Source of the DNA: Mangrovimicrobium sp033283385
Lineage (GTDB): Bacteria > Pseudomonadota > Gammaproteobacteria > Pseudomonadales > Halieaceae
Assembly (NCBI GenBank): GCA_033283385.1
Contig: JAWMQQ010000004.1
Coordinates: 1 to 64,000 of the forward strand
Length of the DNA: 64,000 nucleotides
Direction of reading: 5' to 3'
Part shown: positions 43,274 through 52,617 of the stretch, one piece after another
How the letters are laid out: the number at the start of each line of letters is the position of its first letter
Position numbering within the stretch: the first letter of the stretch is position 1
Made by a program: the position numbers and the translations under genes
The notes under the pieces: model-generated
What the model saw: only the letters and a program-made list of their open reading frames with translations
What the model was told of the DNA's origin: nothing
The model's database searches: none

Positions 43274-43414
43274 TCAGCCGAGCAGCAGCCCGACCATCCA
43301 GGGCAGGGCCAGCCAGAGCAGGCCCTTGGCGAGGAAGAACATGAACCCGGCGAAACCCAGCCGGCGCAGCCATTGCGGCAGGACGGTGCGTTGGATCATC
43401 GGTGCTGCGTGCAT
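43274..43414 (-). CDS. Small membrane protein (46 residues) after the MddA-like gene
   Basis: A 46-residue frame with basic N-terminal part (MIQRTVLPQWLRRLG) and one membrane helix (about 20-45, FMFFLAKGLLWLALPW). GGAG lies 9 bases before ATG 43412-43414. It ends 20 bases before the terminator and follows the MddA-like gene in the same unit (55-base gap). Small single-helix proteins of this WLRRLGFAGF type occur widely in proteobacteria, to my recollection, without known function. An inner ATG at 43399 is an alternative start. Confidence 0.65.
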   Translation of the reverse strand: MHAAPMIQRTVLPQWLRRLGFAGFMFFLAKGLLWLALPWMVGLLLG

Positions 43415-43469
43415 GGTGTCGGTCTCCGTGTCGGTAGCCGGGAGCCGCAGGCGGCTCCCGGGCGGGTTC

Positions 43470-44225
43470 TCAGGCGGTTTCCGCGGCGGCGTCGCGACGG
43501 CGGCGGCCGACGAAGGGCAGGATCATCGGGACACTGCGGCGGTACTCCCGGTACTCCGGGTGCTCTGCCATCAGGTCGCGCTCCTCCAGCTGGATGGCGA
43601 TGAGGATGTAGCCGGTGGTGGCCAGCGCGAACACCAGGTGCGCCAGGGTCATTACCGGCGCCGCCCAGAAGCCCATCAGGAAGCCCAGGTACAGGGGGTG
43701 ACGCACCAGGCGGTAGAGCATCGGCGTGCCGAAGTGCAGCTGGGTGTGCGGCTGGTTGCGCAGGTTCAGCCACACCTGGCGCAGGCCGAACAGGTCGAAG
43801 TGGTTGATCAGGAAGGTGCTGTACAGCACCGTCAGCCAGCCGAGGCAGAACACCGCGTAGATCAGGCCGCGGCCGAGGTTGTTCTCGACCGCCCAGACCA
43901 CGCCGCCCATGGGCTGCCAGAAGGCGAACAGCACCGCCAGTGCGACGCTGGAAGCCAGTACGTAGGTGCTGCGCTCCGCCGCCCTGGGGATGAAGCGGGT
44001 CAGCCAGCGCTTGAAGAAGGGCCGCGCCATCAGGCTGTGCTGCACCGCGAACAGGCCCAGCAGGCCGAGGTTCACCAGCAGCGCCTGCATCAGCGGCACC
44101 TGCGGCACCGAGTCGATGGCCTTGGGCACGAACAGGTTGCCGACGAAGCCGATCGCGTAGAGGAAGGTGACGAAGAAAATGGCGTAGGCGACCACACCGT
44201 AAACAAAGATCAGTAAGCGTTGCAT
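43470..44225 (-). CDS. mddA: MddA-like methanethiol S-methyltransferase (NnrU/ICMT-type membrane protein)
   Basis: A 251-residue membrane protein with five to six helices. It matches the MddA family: FLYAIGFVGNLFVPKAIDS near the N-terminus, FAVQHSLMARPFFKRWLTRFIP, RSTYVLASS and INHFDLFGLRQVWL. The C-terminal SAM-binding part is YRLVRHPLYLGFLMGFW with LEERDLMAEHPEYREYRR, shared with isoprenylcysteine methyltransferases. MddA makes dimethyl sulfide from methanethiol and SAM. ATG 44225 has GGAGAG nine bases upstream; the longer frame from 44273 is less likely. The activity is inferred from family resemblance; other NnrU-like methyltransferases remain possible. Confidence 0.78.
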   Translation of the reverse strand: MQRLLIFVYGVVAYAIFFVTFLYAIGFVGNLFVPKAIDSVPQVPLMQALLVNLGLLGLFAVQHSLMARPFFKRWLTRFIPRAAERSTYVLASSVALAVLFAFWQPMGGVVWAVENNLGRGLIYAVFCLGWLTVLYSTFLINHFDLFGLRQVWLNLRNQPHTQLHFGTPMLYRLVRHPLYLGFLMGFWAAPVMTLAHLVFALATTGYILIAIQLEERDLMAEHPEYREYRRSVPMILPFVGRRRRDAAAETA

Positions 44226-44443
44226 GATGGTGACTCTCCATTGGCTTTTCTGGGCCCCGCCTTGGCCGGGCATTGCTGTTATCTGCGCCGGCTACCGTGC
44301 CGGGCAGGGCGCAATGTGGCCCAGGGCGGGTGGAGAGTCCTGATCCGCGGGTGACTATTGCCTGACTTTTCTGTGACCTTTATAAAATATCAATTAAAAC
44401 ATGGGGTTGCGGAGTTACAGGTAGGGGCGGGGCAGGGCGGTTT

Positions 44444-46855
44444 TCAGTCGCCTTGCCCGCGATATTCGGTCAGTAGCAGCTCGCTGGCGTCGTCCCAGTC
44501 CTCGCCGGCGAGGGATTTCGCCTGTTCCATCAGGGCCAGGGCCTGCTCTGCCTGACCCTGGTGGCGGGCGTAGCGCGCCTGGGCCTTGAGCGAATCGGGG
44601 GTGGGTTCCAGCCCGGCCAGCGCCCCGGCCAGCGGGGCGGCCTCCTCGATATCGCCGACCTCCAGCCGGGCGTTCAGCAGCGCGGTGGCGATGGCCGCCT
44701 CCTTGGCGCCCCAGCTCGACTCGCGCACCCGCTGCAGCGCCTGCGCGTAGATGCGGATTGCCTCGCGCTGGTCGCCCCTGGCCACCGCCACCTCGCCCAG
44801 CAGTTCCATGGCCTCGATCTCCGGCTGGTTCATGTTGGCCGCGGCGGCCTGCTGCCGGACGTCGCGGCCTGTTTGCTCCGCGCCGTCGAGGTCGCCGTCG
44901 CCGAGGTCCATGCGCGCCAGCAGCACGTCCACCTGCAGCACGCGCATGCGGTCCTGGATGGCGCTGAATACCTCGCGGCTGCGCTGGAAGTGCTCGCTAG
45001 CGGCCTCGCGGTCACCGGCGCCCAGTTCCGCCTCGGCCCACTGCGCCAGGGACGTGCCCTCGTAGAGGCGGTCGCTGGTCTGCACCGCGACCTCGTGGGC
45101 GGATTTCGCCGCCCCGGCGGCCCGCTGGAACTCGCGGCGGGCGGAGTACAGCGCGCTGAGCTGGCCGTAGACCCGGCCGACGCCGACCCGGTCGCCTATC
45201 TCACGGCGCATGGCCAGCGAGCGCAGGTGGTAATCCTCTGCCTCGTCAAGCCGGCCCATCTTGCGCAGCAGGTAGCCGGTGTTGTTGAGCATCATCGCCT
45301 CGTTGCGCTGGTCGCCGGCGGCGCGGAAGGCGGCGATTGCGCGGTCCAGGTACTCCCTGGCCTGTACCAGTTCGCCGCGGTCCATGAAGAGGTTGGCGCG
45401 GGCGGAGTACACCTGGCCTGGCATGGTCTCGCGGCCGGCGGCGCGGTAGTCCAGCACCGCGAGGTCGAGCAGCTTTTCCGCCATGTCGAAGTCGCCGCGG
45501 TCCTCGTAGACGATGGACAGGTTGTGCAATATCCGCGCGCTGAGGTCGTGGTCGCCGATATCGCGGGCCACGTCGAGTCCCTCGTGGTGGGAGGCCTCCG
45601 CCTCGTCGAGCCGGCCGGTGCGGTTCAGCATGATGCCCCGCGTCATCAGCACCTGCGCCAGCTCGCGGCTGGGCCCCAGGCTGCGCTGCTCCGCCAGCAG
45701 GGTGTCCAGCAATCGTTCCGCCGCGTCGTTCTCGCCGAGGATGCGCTCGCAGGCGGCGTACTCGAAACGCGGCGCGAACAGGCTGGGCTCGCGCTCCATG
45801 ACGATGCGGAAATAGGAGATGGCGTCGGCGCAATGGCCCTGCAGGGAGAGGTCCAGGCCGCGGGCGAAGGCCTCGTTGTTGAACGGGTCGCGGGCGCCCA
45901 GCGGTTTGCGCGCCTCGCGGGAGCCGCCGCCGAGCAGGCTCGCCTGCACGCTGCGCACCACGCCGTCGGCCAGGTCGGTCGCCGTGTCGCCGACCATGGT
46001 GGCGCGCTTCTCTTCGCCCTGCGCATCGAGCAGTGTGTAGCTCATGCGCAGGCCAGCGCCTTCTTTCACCAGTTCTATGGCGAGTACGTGGGTTGCGCCG
46101 TAGACCTCGCGCAGCCTGCTGGCGAGTTCCTTGCCGGCGGTGTCCTCCAGGCCCTGTTTCCAGCCCAGGCTTTCCGCCAGGCTCACCACGCTGCCATCGC
46201 CGACGGTGGCCAGCCCGCCCTCGCTGCCGAGCATGTTGCCCACATAGCTCATCAGCCCGAGCCGGGCCCAGGCCAGTTCGGGGTTGCCGGTGGCATCCTC
46301 CAGCGGCAGCACCGCCACGCGCAATTCGCCGGCGGGTGTCGGCGCCGGGCGCAGCAGTAGCAGGCCGATGTACAGCATGCCGAATATGCCCAGCAGGCTG
46401 AGCACCATCAGGCCGCCCCACAGGGCCTTGTGCAGGCGCGAATCGCTGGCCGGTGCGGCCGCCTCACTGCCGGAATCGGCGCTGGGAGGTGGTCGTACGC
46501 CAGCGGGAGCTGCGCTGCCCGATTCGGCCAGCTCGGCGACAAAGCGGTAACCGTGGCCGTGGACGGTCTTGATCACTTCCTGGCGGTTGGCGTCATCGCC
46601 CACCGCCTTGCGCGCCTTCATGATGGCGCGGGTGAGCGCGGTCTCGGTGACCACCACGCCGGGCCAGACCGCGTCCTGCAGCTCCTCCTTGTCCACCGCC
46701 CGCTGCTGGTGGGTGACCAGGTAGACCAGCAGGTCGAAGACCCGCGGCTGTATCTCTACCGGGTGATCGCCGCGGCGCAGTTCGCGCCGGCCGGTATCTA
46801 TGCTGTAGCCGTTGAAGTGGAACACCTGTGTTCCGCTGCCGGGCGGGTTGCTCAT
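44444..46855 (-). CDS. CadC-like transcriptional regulator with TPR sensor domain
   Basis: An 803-residue membrane-bound regulator. A winged-helix trans_reg_C domain is at 10-108 (VEIQPRVFDLLVYLVTHQQRAVDKEEL, then VIKTVHGHGYRFVAEL). A linker is followed by one membrane helix (about 144-168), and the remaining 630 residues lie in the periplasm. They start with an adenylate-cyclase/TolB-like fold (LRVAVLPLEDATGNPELAW) and continue with eight or more TPR repeats (GDFDMAEKLLDLAV, GRLDEAEDYHLRSL). Such proteins sense envelope or extracellular signals and bind DNA while in the membrane. No target gene is identifiable. Confidence 0.9.
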   Translation of the reverse strand: MSNPPGSGTQVFHFNGYSIDTGRRELRRGDHPVEIQPRVFDLLVYLVTHQQRAVDKEELQDAVWPGVVVTETALTRAIMKARKAVGDDANRQEVIKTVHGHGYRFVAELAESGSAAPAGVRPPPSADSGSEAAAPASDSRLHKALWGGLMVLSLLGIFGMLYIGLLLLRPAPTPAGELRVAVLPLEDATGNPELAWARLGLMSYVGNMLGSEGGLATVGDGSVVSLAESLGWKQGLEDTAGKELASRLREVYGATHVLAIELVKEGAGLRMSYTLLDAQGEEKRATMVGDTATDLADGVVRSVQASLLGGGSREARKPLGARDPFNNEAFARGLDLSLQGHCADAISYFRIVMEREPSLFAPRFEYAACERILGENDAAERLLDTLLAEQRSLGPSRELAQVLMTRGIMLNRTGRLDEAEASHHEGLDVARDIGDHDLSARILHNLSIVYEDRGDFDMAEKLLDLAVLDYRAAGRETMPGQVYSARANLFMDRGELVQAREYLDRAIAAFRAAGDQRNEAMMLNNTGYLLRKMGRLDEAEDYHLRSLAMRREIGDRVGVGRVYGQLSALYSARREFQRAAGAAKSAHEVAVQTSDRLYEGTSLAQWAEAELGAGDREAASEHFQRSREVFSAIQDRMRVLQVDVLLARMDLGDGDLDGAEQTGRDVRQQAAAANMNQPEIEAMELLGEVAVARGDQREAIRIYAQALQRVRESSWGAKEAAIATALLNARLEVGDIEEAAPLAGALAGLEPTPDSLKAQARYARHQGQAEQALALMEQAKSLAGEDWDDASELLLTEYRGQGD

Positions 46856-46927
46856 GCTGCGACTGCCTTGGTCCTGTCCGCGCCTAGTGTACGGCGGCAG
46901 GCTGCGCGCCCCAAGTCGCTGCGCGGT

Positions 46928-48649
46928 TCAATCGCCGCGCCCGCGGAAACGTCCCAGCAGGTCCGCCGCCGAGCCCCTTGTCAGCGCGGACAGTTCGCCC
47001 GCGTCCAGGTAATTGCCGTGGCAGCGCGAACACTGTTCGAACCAGATGTCCGTCGCCGCCACCTCGAGCATGCGCACCATGGTGCCGCCGCAGCGCGGGC
47101 AGGGGTAGTCATGGATGGTGTCGTGCTCCCGGCCGGCCGAGCGCGCGCCGGTATCGACCGCCGCGGCCGCCGATGTGCTGCGCAGTTTTTCCAGTTCGCC
47201 GGGATCGAACCACAGGCCATGGCAGGCGTCGCAGCGGTCGATCTCCACGCCGTCGTGACAGACCATGCGCATGTCGCGGCGGCACTTGGGACAGCGCATG
47301 GCGCCGGACCAGAAGATCCCCGCCTCGCCCGCGCCCTGGCCGGCGGTGTACTGCGGCGCGGGTCGCCCGGCGCGGGTGTCCGCGGCGCGCGGTGGCGCGT
47401 GGCGGAATATCGCGATCACCGCGATCATGGCCGCCGCCAGGCCACCCAGCAGCAGGTAGGCTTCAGTGTACGAGACGCCCTCGGCCACCATGCCGTAGAG
47501 CTTGGAGCCGGCGGACCCGCCGAGGTTGGCGGTGGACATGTAGACGGCGAACTGTGTCGCCGAGCTCTCGCTGCCGCAATGCGCCATCGCCAGGGCGATC
47601 ACGCAGACCATGCCCATCGGCCCCAGCAGCACCCAGGCCGAGAGCATGGCGCGCACATAGGCGGTGTTCTGCCACAGGCCCTGCGTGGCCCCCAGCAGTA
47701 CCGCGTGCAGGGTGACGACGGCGGCGGTTATCAGCAATACCCGCCTGGCGCCGACGCGATCGATCAGCGGGCCGAGGGCGAGCGCGCCGGCGGCGCCGAC
47801 CAGTCCCATCAGCGCCACCAGCCGCGACCACTCCGGGGTGGTGTAACCGAACAGCTTGATCGCGGCGATGGGCATCAGTGCGTGGCCGTATCCGGACACC
47901 AGTCCGTCGAACAGGAGGATGCACAGCAACACGATGCCGCTGCGCGACCAAAGCACCGCGCGGATGTCCCGGAGCAGGTCGGTAAAGGAGAGTCGGCGGC
48001 GCGCCTCGCCCTGCGCCTGGCCGGCGCTCCAGGGCAGCAGGCGCTCGCCCGGGCGTTCGCGCACCCGGGAGAAGCCGAGCAGGATGGCCGCGGAGACCGC
48101 CGCCGCCAGCCCGGCGGTGAGCGGCAGGCCCAGGGTCACCAGGAGGACCCCGGAAACCGCCGATGAGCTTCCCCAGCCCACCGCCTTGCCGAAGGCCATG
48201 AAGGCGTTCAGGCGCCCCTGCTCCTGCACCGGCGTGACGTCTATCGACATGCCGTCGACGGCCACGTCCTGGGTCGCGGCGAAAATATTGACCAGCACGC
48301 CGAGCAGCATCAGCAGGCCGATATCGGCGACCGGGTCCCGCACCAGGGCCAGCGCCAGCAGCGTGAGGGTGAGACCCAGTTGAGCGCCCAGCACCCAGGG
48401 CCGGCGTCGCCCCATGGCCGGGAACTGGAAGCGGTCCATCAGCGGGCCGGTAAACAGTTTCAGCGCCCAGGGCAGGCTGACCACGGCGAGGTAGGTGGCG
48501 ATCTGCCCCGCGCCGACGCCCTGGCTGGCGAGCCAGGCGGGCAGGGCGATGCTGAGCAGGCCCGCGGGGATGCCCTGGGCGAAGTACATGATCGCGCCGG
48601 ACGCGTAGCGCGTGGCCGGGCTGGCGGAGAGAACCAGTCGCTCTGGCAT
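46928..48649 (-). CDS. MFS transporter fused to two TFIIB-type zinc ribbons
   Basis: A 573-residue protein. The first ~415 residues are a twelve-helix MFS transporter, probably PAT/AmpG-like: GIPAGLLSIALPAWLASQGV, LKLFTGPLMDRFQFPAMGRRRPWVL and FAATQDVAVDGMSIDV. After a 35-residue linker, two zf-TFIIB zinc ribbons follow: MRCPKCRRDM..DRCDACHGLWFDPGEL (from Met451) and YPCPRCGGTM..EQCSRCHGNYLDAGEL. No stop or frameshift separates them. Such zinc ribbons usually occur as small proteins alone. The start at 48649 follows AGGGGC. Substrate unknown; the ribbons would be cytosolic and might sense metal or bind a partner. Confidence 0.88.
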   Translation of the reverse strand: MPERLVLSASPATRYASGAIMYFAQGIPAGLLSIALPAWLASQGVGAGQIATYLAVVSLPWALKLFTGPLMDRFQFPAMGRRRPWVLGAQLGLTLTLLALALVRDPVADIGLLMLLGVLVNIFAATQDVAVDGMSIDVTPVQEQGRLNAFMAFGKAVGWGSSSAVSGVLLVTLGLPLTAGLAAAVSAAILLGFSRVRERPGERLLPWSAGQAQGEARRRLSFTDLLRDIRAVLWSRSGIVLLCILLFDGLVSGYGHALMPIAAIKLFGYTTPEWSRLVALMGLVGAAGALALGPLIDRVGARRVLLITAAVVTLHAVLLGATQGLWQNTAYVRAMLSAWVLLGPMGMVCVIALAMAHCGSESSATQFAVYMSTANLGGSAGSKLYGMVAEGVSYTEAYLLLGGLAAAMIAVIAIFRHAPPRAADTRAGRPAPQYTAGQGAGEAGIFWSGAMRCPKCRRDMRMVCHDGVEIDRCDACHGLWFDPGELEKLRSTSAAAAVDTGARSAGREHDTIHDYPCPRCGGTMVRMLEVAATDIWFEQCSRCHGNYLDAGELSALTRGSAADLLGRFRGRGD

Positions 48650-48921
48650 TGGAGTGCCCCTGTGTTTCTGCGAGCGTATAAGCAATTGCCCGGGCAGGCC
48701 AGTGCCCGGACCCGTGTCGTGCTTGTTATTTTCAAATGATGGCAGCTAGCTGACATTAATGCCATAATCGCTGGGCCCGCCAGGGAGAGTCCCGGCCGTC
48801 TGACTTTCATGCCCAACTGTCTTCAACCGGTTTGATGCGCAGCGGAATGGGCGTAAAGTAATTGCCCGTCCGCGTCATCCGGACGACATAACCAGAACAT
48901 TTCAAACGAGGTAGTTGCCCT

Positions 48922-49788
48922 ATGCAGCCTTTGCAGTTCGCCGCGCCGACATCGCTGGCCGAAGCCGCGCAGATCCTGGGAAGCAGTGACAACCCGAAAG
49001 TGCTCGCAGGCGGTACCGACCTGCTGGTGCAGATGAAGCTGGGCCTGCGCGAACCCGCGCTGGTCGTCGACATCAAGCAGATTCCTGAATTGATGCAGCT
49101 GAGCCTGGACGACAGCGGCCTGCACCTGGGCGCCGCGGTGCCCGGCGCGGTGGTCACCGGCAACGCGGACATCGCCAAGCTCTTTCCCGGCTTCGTGGAA
49201 GCCCTGGGCCTGATCGGCTCCACCCAGGTGCAGGGGCGCTGTTCGCCCGGCGGCAACCTGTGCAACTCCTCCCCCGCGGCGGACTCGGTCCCCGCGATGA
49301 TCGCCAACGCGGCCGTGTGCCGGATCGTCGGCGGCAGCGGCGAGCGCAGCGTGCCGGTCGAGGAATTCAACACCGGCCCGGGCCGCAACTGCCTGGCCAA
49401 TGACGAGATACTGGTCTCCCTGGACTTCCCGCGCCCGGCGCCGCGCACCTCCGACGCCTACCTGCGTTTCATCCCCCGCACCGAGATGGATATCGCGGTG
49501 GCCGGGGCAGCCGTGTCGCTGACGCTGGACGACTCGGGCACCTGCACCGCCGCGCGCGTGGCCATCGGCGCCGTCGCGCCCACCGCGCTGCTGGTACCGG
49601 AAGCCGCCGCCGCGCTGGTCGGCACGCAGCTGGACGATGACGCACTGGCTGCCGCCGCGGCCGCCGCCAGCGCAGCCGCCTCGCCGATCAGCGACAAGCG
49701 CGGTACCGCGGAGTATCGCAAGAAAGTGGTCGGCGTCCTGGTGCGCCGCGCCGCCGCCATCGCCAAAGCGCGCGCAGCAGCGCAGTAA
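48922..49788 (+). CDS. Xanthine dehydrogenase-family FAD-binding subunit (CoxM-like)
   Basis: A 288-residue FAD subunit of a molybdenum hydroxylase. The FAD-binding motifs are VLAGGTDLLVQMKLG at about 30-45 and STQVQGRCSPGGNLCNSSPAADSVP at about 104-128. The CO dehydrogenase flavoprotein C-terminal domain fills the last 100 residues. It passes electrons from the iron-sulfur subunit to an acceptor. ATG 48922 has GAGG ten bases ahead. It is the first of three subunit genes, followed by the 2Fe-2S gene 13 bases later. Confidence 0.93.
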   Translation: MQPLQFAAPTSLAEAAQILGSSDNPKVLAGGTDLLVQMKLGLREPALVVDIKQIPELMQLSLDDSGLHLGAAVPGAVVTGNADIAKLFPGFVEALGLIGSTQVQGRCSPGGNLCNSSPAADSVPAMIANAAVCRIVGGSGERSVPVEEFNTGPGRNCLANDEILVSLDFPRPAPRTSDAYLRFIPRTEMDIAVAGAAVSLTLDDSGTCTAARVAIGAVAPTALLVPEAAAALVGTQLDDDALAAAAAAASAAASPISDKRGTAEYRKKVVGVLVRRAAAIAKARAAAQ

Positions 49789-49801
49789 CAGGAGCCCGAA
49801 C

Positions 49802-50278
49802 ATGAAGAAACTGCACGTCAGCACCACCGTGAATGGCCAGCCCTGCGAATACCTCTGCGAGCCGGGGCAGGTACTCTCGGATATCCTGCGCAACGAACTG
49901 GACCTCACCGGCACCAAGGAAGGCTGCACCACCGGCGACTGCGGCGCCTGCTCCGTCATGCTGGACGGCGCGCTGGTCTGCTCCTGCCTGGTCCTCGCCG
50001 CCGAGGCCGAGGGCAAGGACATCGAGACTGTCGAGGGCGTGGCCCGCGACGGCAAGCTGCACCCGGTACAGCAAAAGCTGCTGGAGCACGCCGGCCTGCA
50101 ATGCGGAGTCTGCACGCCCGGCATCGTGGTGGCGGCCAAGGCACTGCTGGAAAAGAATCCCGATCCCAGCGAGGAAGAAACCCGCTACTGGCTGGCCGGC
50201 AACCTCTGCCGGTGCACCGGTTACGACAAGATTATCCGCGCGGTGATGGACGCCGGCGCGACGATGAGGGGGGAATAG
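49802..50278 (+). CDS. Xanthine dehydrogenase-family 2Fe-2S subunit (CoxS-like)
   Basis: A 158-residue iron-sulfur subunit. The plant-type [2Fe-2S] cluster is bound by Cys42, Cys47, Cys50 and Cys62 (GCTTGDCGACSVMLDG). The second, helical-domain cluster is bound by Cys101, Cys104, Cys136 and Cys138 (LQCGVCTPGIVV and NLCRCTGY). It moves electrons from the molybdenum centre to FAD. The frame is open upstream, but homology begins at ATG 49802 (AGGAGCC ahead). The large subunit starts 4 bases after the stop. Confidence 0.95.
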   Translation: MKKLHVSTTVNGQPCEYLCEPGQVLSDILRNELDLTGTKEGCTTGDCGACSVMLDGALVCSCLVLAAEAEGKDIETVEGVARDGKLHPVQQKLLEHAGLQCGVCTPGIVVAAKALLEKNPDPSEEETRYWLAGNLCRCTGYDKIIRAVMDAGATMRGE

Positions 50279-50282
50279 CGCC

Positions 50283-52595
50283 ATGACCAGTGATATGAAA
50301 GTCAAAACCAAGTTCCGCCACGTCGGCACCAGCCCGATTCGCCCGGACGGCCTCGACAAGGTCACCGGCCGGGCCAAGTACGGCGCCGACCTCAACCTGC
50401 AGGGGCAGGTCTACGGACACATCGTCCGCAGCCCCCACGCCCACGCGCGCATCAAGTCCATCGACTTTTCCGAGGCGCTGAAGCTGCCCGGCGTGCTGGC
50501 CACCATGAGTGCCGAAGACCTGCCGGAACCCGGCGAGGCACTGATCCCGGGCGCGGAAATCGAGATGAAGCTGAAAAACGTCTCGCCGGTGATCATGGCG
50601 CGCGACAAGGTGCTGTACCACAGCCAGGCGGTGGCCGCGATCGCCGCGACCACACCGCGCATCGCGGCCGAGGCGGCCAAGCTGGTCAAGGTCGAGTACG
50701 AGGTGCTGCCCCATGTGCTGGACATGCACGCGGCGATGGCCGAGGACGCGCCGCTGCTGCACGAGGACAACTTCACCGTGGGCGTCGACCCCGCGCCGGA
50801 GAAGCCCTCCAATATCGCGCAGCACATCGTCATGCCCAAGGGCGACGTCGAAGCCGGGTTTGCCGAGGCAGACCTGATCATCGAGCGCACGGTGCACGTA
50901 CCCATGTGCCACCAGGCCTACATCGAGCCCCACGCCTGCGTGGCCAAGTCCGACGAGAACGGCAAGATCGACCTGTGGTGCACCACCCAGGGGCCGTTCA
51001 TGGTGCGCCTGCTGACCGCGGAGATCACCGGCATTCCGCAGAAGGACATCAAGGTCACCGCCTCGGAGATCGGCGGCGGTTTCGGCGGCAAGACGACTGT
51101 CTACATCGAGCCGGTTGCCGTGGTACTGGCGAAAAAGGCGGGTCGTCCGGTGAAGATCGTGATGAGCCGCGAGGAGGTGTTCCGCGCCTCGGGCCCGGTA
51201 TCCGATGCCGAGACCCGCGTGAAAATTGGCGCAAAGAAGGACGGCACCCTCACCGCCATCAAGTCGGAAATGCTGATGGATACCGGCGCCTATTCCGCCA
51301 GCGCGATGTTCGCCGGTGTGCTGTTCGGCACAGCGCCCTACAAGTGCGACAACATCCTCAGCGTGGGCAGTGAGATCCTGACCAACAAGCCCCGTGTGTG
51401 GGCCTACCGCGCGCCCGGCGCGCCGCAGGCACTGACCGCGGTCGAGTGCGTGATCAACGAACTCGCCTGGGAACTGGGCATCGACCCGGTCGACTTCCGC
51501 CTGCAGAACGCGGTGGAGAAGGACGACATCCCGCTGTACGGCATGCCCTTCCAGGCGGTCGGCCTGAAGGAGTGCCTGCAGGCGGTGAAGGACCACCCCA
51601 ACTACCAGGCCAAACTGGGCGAAAACCAGGGCCGCGGCGTCGCCTGCGCGTTCTGGATCAACGCCGGCATGCAGTCCAGCGCCAGTATTCACGTCACCCC
51701 GGACGGCGGCCTCAGCGTGATGACCGGCAGTCCGGATATCGGCGGCTCGCGCGCTTCCATGGCGCTGATGGCAGCCGAGGTGCTCGGCGTGCCGTTCGAG
51801 ACCGTGCGTCCGGCAGTGGTGGATACCGAGTCGATCGGCTACTGCGACGGCACCGGCGGTAGCCGCACCACCCTCGCCACCGGCGGCGCCGTCATCCAGG
51901 CGGCGGAAAAACTGGTGGAGGAACTGCGCAAGCGCGCCGCCGCCAGCTGGCAGGTGGAGATCGAGGACGTGGTCTGGATGGACGGCAAGGCAGTCGAGCG
52001 CTGCGGAGTCGGCATCGACGAGTTGATCGAGGGCTCATCGCCGGTCAAGGATGGAGCCAAGGTGCTGACCCTGGCGGAACTGGCCGCGGCGGCCGGGCAT
52101 ACCGGCGGCCCGCTGACGGCAGTCGCCTCGCTGCATGCGCACAACGCCGCACCGGCGTTCGCCGTGAACGTCTGCGACGTGGAGGTCGACCCGGAGACCG
52201 GCAAGGTGGACGTCCTGCGTTTCACCTGCGCCCAGGACGCCGGCAAGGCTATCCACCCGGCCTACGTGGAAGGCCAGATGCAGGGCGGCGCGGTGCAGGG
52301 CATCGGCTGGGCGCTGAACGAGGAGTACCTGTTCGACGACCAGGGCGTGCTCGACAACGCCGGCTTCCTGGATTACCGCATCCCGGTCGCCTCGGACCTG
52401 CCGATGATCGATACCATCATCATCGAGGTGCCCAACGAGATGCACCCCTACGGTGTGCGCGGCGTCGGCGAAGTGCCGATCTGCCCGCCGATGCCGGCGG
52501 TGGTCTGCGCGGTCAACCAGGCGGCGGGCACCCGGCTCTACGACCTGCCGATGTCGCCGCCCAAGCTGCTGGCCGCCATCGACGGCGAGGCCTGA
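50283..52595 (+). CDS. Xanthine dehydrogenase-family molybdopterin-binding subunit
   Basis: A 770-residue catalytic subunit that hydroxylates an aromatic heterocycle or oxidises an aldehyde, with water as oxygen source. The a/b hammerhead domain is at about 25-135. The molybdopterin-binding part shows GGGFGGKT, YRAPGAPQA, SPDIGGSRASM and YCDGTGGSRTT. The catalytic Glu730 is in VRGVGEVPICPP. It lacks the CoxL AYRCSFR active-site loop, so it is not a form I CO dehydrogenase. The substrate cannot be inferred. No signal peptide, so it is cytoplasmic. A MoaD-like protein follows. Confidence 0.94.
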   Translation: MTSDMKVKTKFRHVGTSPIRPDGLDKVTGRAKYGADLNLQGQVYGHIVRSPHAHARIKSIDFSEALKLPGVLATMSAEDLPEPGEALIPGAEIEMKLKNVSPVIMARDKVLYHSQAVAAIAATTPRIAAEAAKLVKVEYEVLPHVLDMHAAMAEDAPLLHEDNFTVGVDPAPEKPSNIAQHIVMPKGDVEAGFAEADLIIERTVHVPMCHQAYIEPHACVAKSDENGKIDLWCTTQGPFMVRLLTAEITGIPQKDIKVTASEIGGGFGGKTTVYIEPVAVVLAKKAGRPVKIVMSREEVFRASGPVSDAETRVKIGAKKDGTLTAIKSEMLMDTGAYSASAMFAGVLFGTAPYKCDNILSVGSEILTNKPRVWAYRAPGAPQALTAVECVINELAWELGIDPVDFRLQNAVEKDDIPLYGMPFQAVGLKECLQAVKDHPNYQAKLGENQGRGVACAFWINAGMQSSASIHVTPDGGLSVMTGSPDIGGSRASMALMAAEVLGVPFETVRPAVVDTESIGYCDGTGGSRTTLATGGAVIQAAEKLVEELRKRAAASWQVEIEDVVWMDGKAVERCGVGIDELIEGSSPVKDGAKVLTLAELAAAAGHTGGPLTAVASLHAHNAAPAFAVNVCDVEVDPETGKVDVLRFTCAQDAGKAIHPAYVEGQMQGGAVQGIGWALNEEYLFDDQGVLDNAGFLDYRIPVASDLPMIDTIIIEVPNEMHPYGVRGVGEVPICPPMPAVVCAVNQAAGTRLYDLPMSPPKLLAAIDGEA

Positions 52596-52617
52596 GGGCG
52601 CCGGGCGCTTGCACGGC

